Positions 58,992 through 59,927 of a DNA stretch of 59,927 nt are shown in pieces (within the stretch, counting starts at the first letter, position 1; each line of letters begins with the position of its first letter). The DNA comes from Candidatus Sulfopaludibacter sp. SbA3 (GTDB taxonomy: Bacteria; Acidobacteriota; Vicinamibacteria; Vicinamibacterales; UBA2999): positions 1-59,927 of the forward strand of contig CAMDNQ010000020.1 in NCBI GenBank assembly GCA_945903265.1, given 5' to 3'. The translations under genes and the position numbers were made by a program. A model generated the notes under the pieces. That model searched no databases, had not been told where the DNA came from, and worked only from the letters and a program-made list of their open reading frames with translations.

Positions 58992-59812
58992 ACGTCCTTC
59001 CCCTCGTCTTATATGCCGCCGCCGGCGTGGCGTATGCCATGCACTTCGCGCGGCGAAAGCCTCATATCGGCCGTCTCGCCACGACCCTCCTGATCCTCGC
59101 CGCGCTGAGCCATACATTTGTCATCGGCATGCAGACGATGGAGGTGCGGCACGTGCCGTTTGCCAATCCGTCGCGCGCGATCTCGACGTTCGTGTGGCTG
59201 CTCGCGCTCTCCTATCTGTATCTGGAGATCACCACCGACGAGCGCGCCATGGGCGCCTTCATCATGCCGATGCTCTTCGGCCTGCAGTCGATTCCGGCCA
59301 TCTGGCCCGGCGTTGAGCGGATGGATCCGGTACTCGACAGCCCGTGGTTCTGGGTCCACGTGTCGTCGCTGCTCTTTGCGTACGCCAGCCTGGGGCTCGC
59401 CGGCGTCCTCGGTCTCACGTACGTGGTGCAGTTCAAGGAAATCAAGAAGAAGCATCTCGGGTACCTCTACACACGCCTGCCGTCACTGCAGACGCTGGAC
59501 GTCATGAATTCGAGGGCCGTCACGATCGGCTGGATCTTCCTGACTATCGGTGTCGCGGTGGGCGCGTTCTGGACGGGGCAGGCGCGCGCCATCACGCCGG
59601 ACGACCCGAACCTGCAGGCGATGTCGCTGAACGACCCGAAGATTCTGATGGCGGTACTGACGTGGGGCGTGTATTCGTTCGGGATGTTCGCGCGCCGGAC
59701 GATGGGGTGGAGCGGCCGGCGTGCCGCATGGCTGTCGGCCTTCGGGTTTGCGATCGTGCTGCTCAACTTCGTTCCGGTCAGCTATTTCGTCACGACCAGC
59801 CATACGTTCTAG
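58988..59812 (+). CDS. CcsA/HemX-like cytochrome c assembly protein
   Basis: A 274-residue protein with eight membrane helices. The CytC_asm signature includes WFWVHVSSLLFAYASLGLAG and a terminal SLNDPKILMAVLTWGVYSFG; His residues (SHTFVIG, WVHVSS, TSHTF) are available as heme ligands. The full tryptophan-rich WWD loop of CcsA is shortened, and the gene stands directly before hemA, which favours the HemX type that tunes glutamyl-tRNA reductase level. It starts with TTG overlapping the VWA stop. Confidence 0.85.
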   Translation: MNVLPLVLYAAAGVAYAMHFARRKPHIGRLATTLLILAALSHTFVIGMQTMEVRHVPFANPSRAISTFVWLLALSYLYLEITTDERAMGAFIMPMLFGLQSIPAIWPGVERMDPVLDSPWFWVHVSSLLFAYASLGLAGVLGLTYVVQFKEIKKKHLGYLYTRLPSLQTLDVMNSRAVTIGWIFLTIGVAVGAFWTGQARAITPDDPNLQAMSLNDPKILMAVLTWGVYSFGMFARRTMGWSGRRAAWLSAFGFAIVLLNFVPVSYFVTTSHTF

Positions 59813-59822
59813 GTGACGCGGC

Positions 59823-59927
59823 GTGAATCTGTTCCTCTTAGGCGTCAGTCACCGCACCGCGCCCGTCGATCTGCGTGAGCGGCTCGACTTCTCGAGCCGC
59901 GATGTCGGATCGGCCGTCGAGGCGCTT
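59823..59927 (+). CDS. hemA: Glutamyl-tRNA reductase, N-terminal fragment cut by the window edge
   Basis: The first 35 residues are present, starting GTG. The opening NLFLLGVSHRTAPVDLRERL is the classical N-terminus of glutamyl-tRNA reductase (GvsHrtApvelRErl), the first committed step of the C5 heme pathway. It begins 10 bases after the CcsA/HemX-like gene, the usual order hemX-hemA. The catalytic Cys lies beyond the window. Confidence 0.93.
   Translation, partial: MNLFLLGVSHRTAPVDLRERLDFSSRDVGSAVEAL

Overview
The window looks like a chromosomal segment of a GC-rich Acidobacteriota bacterium, most likely of the class Vicinamibacteria. This is inferred from protein families, not from a marker-gene search. 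The families are several VWFA-related secreted proteins, large TonB-dependent receptors with an N-terminal carboxypeptidase-regulatory-like domain, a DUF1800/DUF1501 pair, secreted amidohydrolases and a VWA protein fused to TPRs. About 60 genes are packed tightly on both strands, often with convergent 3' overlaps. No rRNA, prophage, CRISPR array or secondary-metabolite cluster is visible.

Layout. 1-2.2 kb: the right end of an IS3-family element abuts a type II restriction-modification pair (endonuclease and C5-cytosine methyltransferase); the endonuclease stop codon lies in the IS terminus. 2.4-7.6 kb: housekeeping and stress genes (TIGR00300 ornithine-cyclodeaminase-type protein, HtpX, rhodanese, MsrA, RluA-type pseudouridine synthase). 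7.6-15.4 kb: a histidine-rich ZnuD-like TonB receptor behind a small His/Cys-rich protein, PhoD phosphatase, a secreted amidohydrolase, an M19 dipeptidase and a GH5-like hydrolase. 15.5-22.8 kb: VWA-TPR protein, an aconitase-family protein with the swivel domain first, and polyphosphate kinase. 22.9-33 kb: two broken TonB receptors (one frameshift, one amber codon), an amidohydrolase, a four-helix-bundle protein, a quinone reductase, a DsbA-like lipoprotein and a VWA protein. 33-42 kb: secreted beta-helix and NHL proteins, an intact TonB receptor, a tandem GlcG/HbpS protein and a sodium:solute symporter. 42-47 kb: two small proteins, SixA, tRNA-Glu(CTC), DUF1501, DUF1800 and an M23 peptidase. 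47.3-53.7 kb: an apparent operon for heme A synthesis and oxidase assembly (cupredoxin lipoprotein, ctaA, ctaB, DUF420) that runs into a GGDEF protein and a sulfatase-like TPR protein with a degraded active site. 53.6-57.1 kb: an F0-only ATP synthase operon (atpZ-I-B-E-F) ending in a flippase-like gene. 57.1 kb to the end: two VWA proteins, a CcsA/HemX-like protein and the start of hemA.

Three features cut across the window. (1) GTAG-headed hairpins form head-to-head pairs like the REP/BIME elements of RAYT transposases. One pair supplies a stop codon and another lies in frame inside a signal-peptide region. (2) Many genes lack a Shine-Dalgarno sequence and instead have a TANNNT -10-like box 5-8 nt before the start codon, pointing to widespread leaderless transcription. 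(3) Intergenic G-rich heptamer repeats (GGGATCA, GGGTTCC, GGGAAAA) occur at gene ends, some of them able to form G-quadruplexes on paper.
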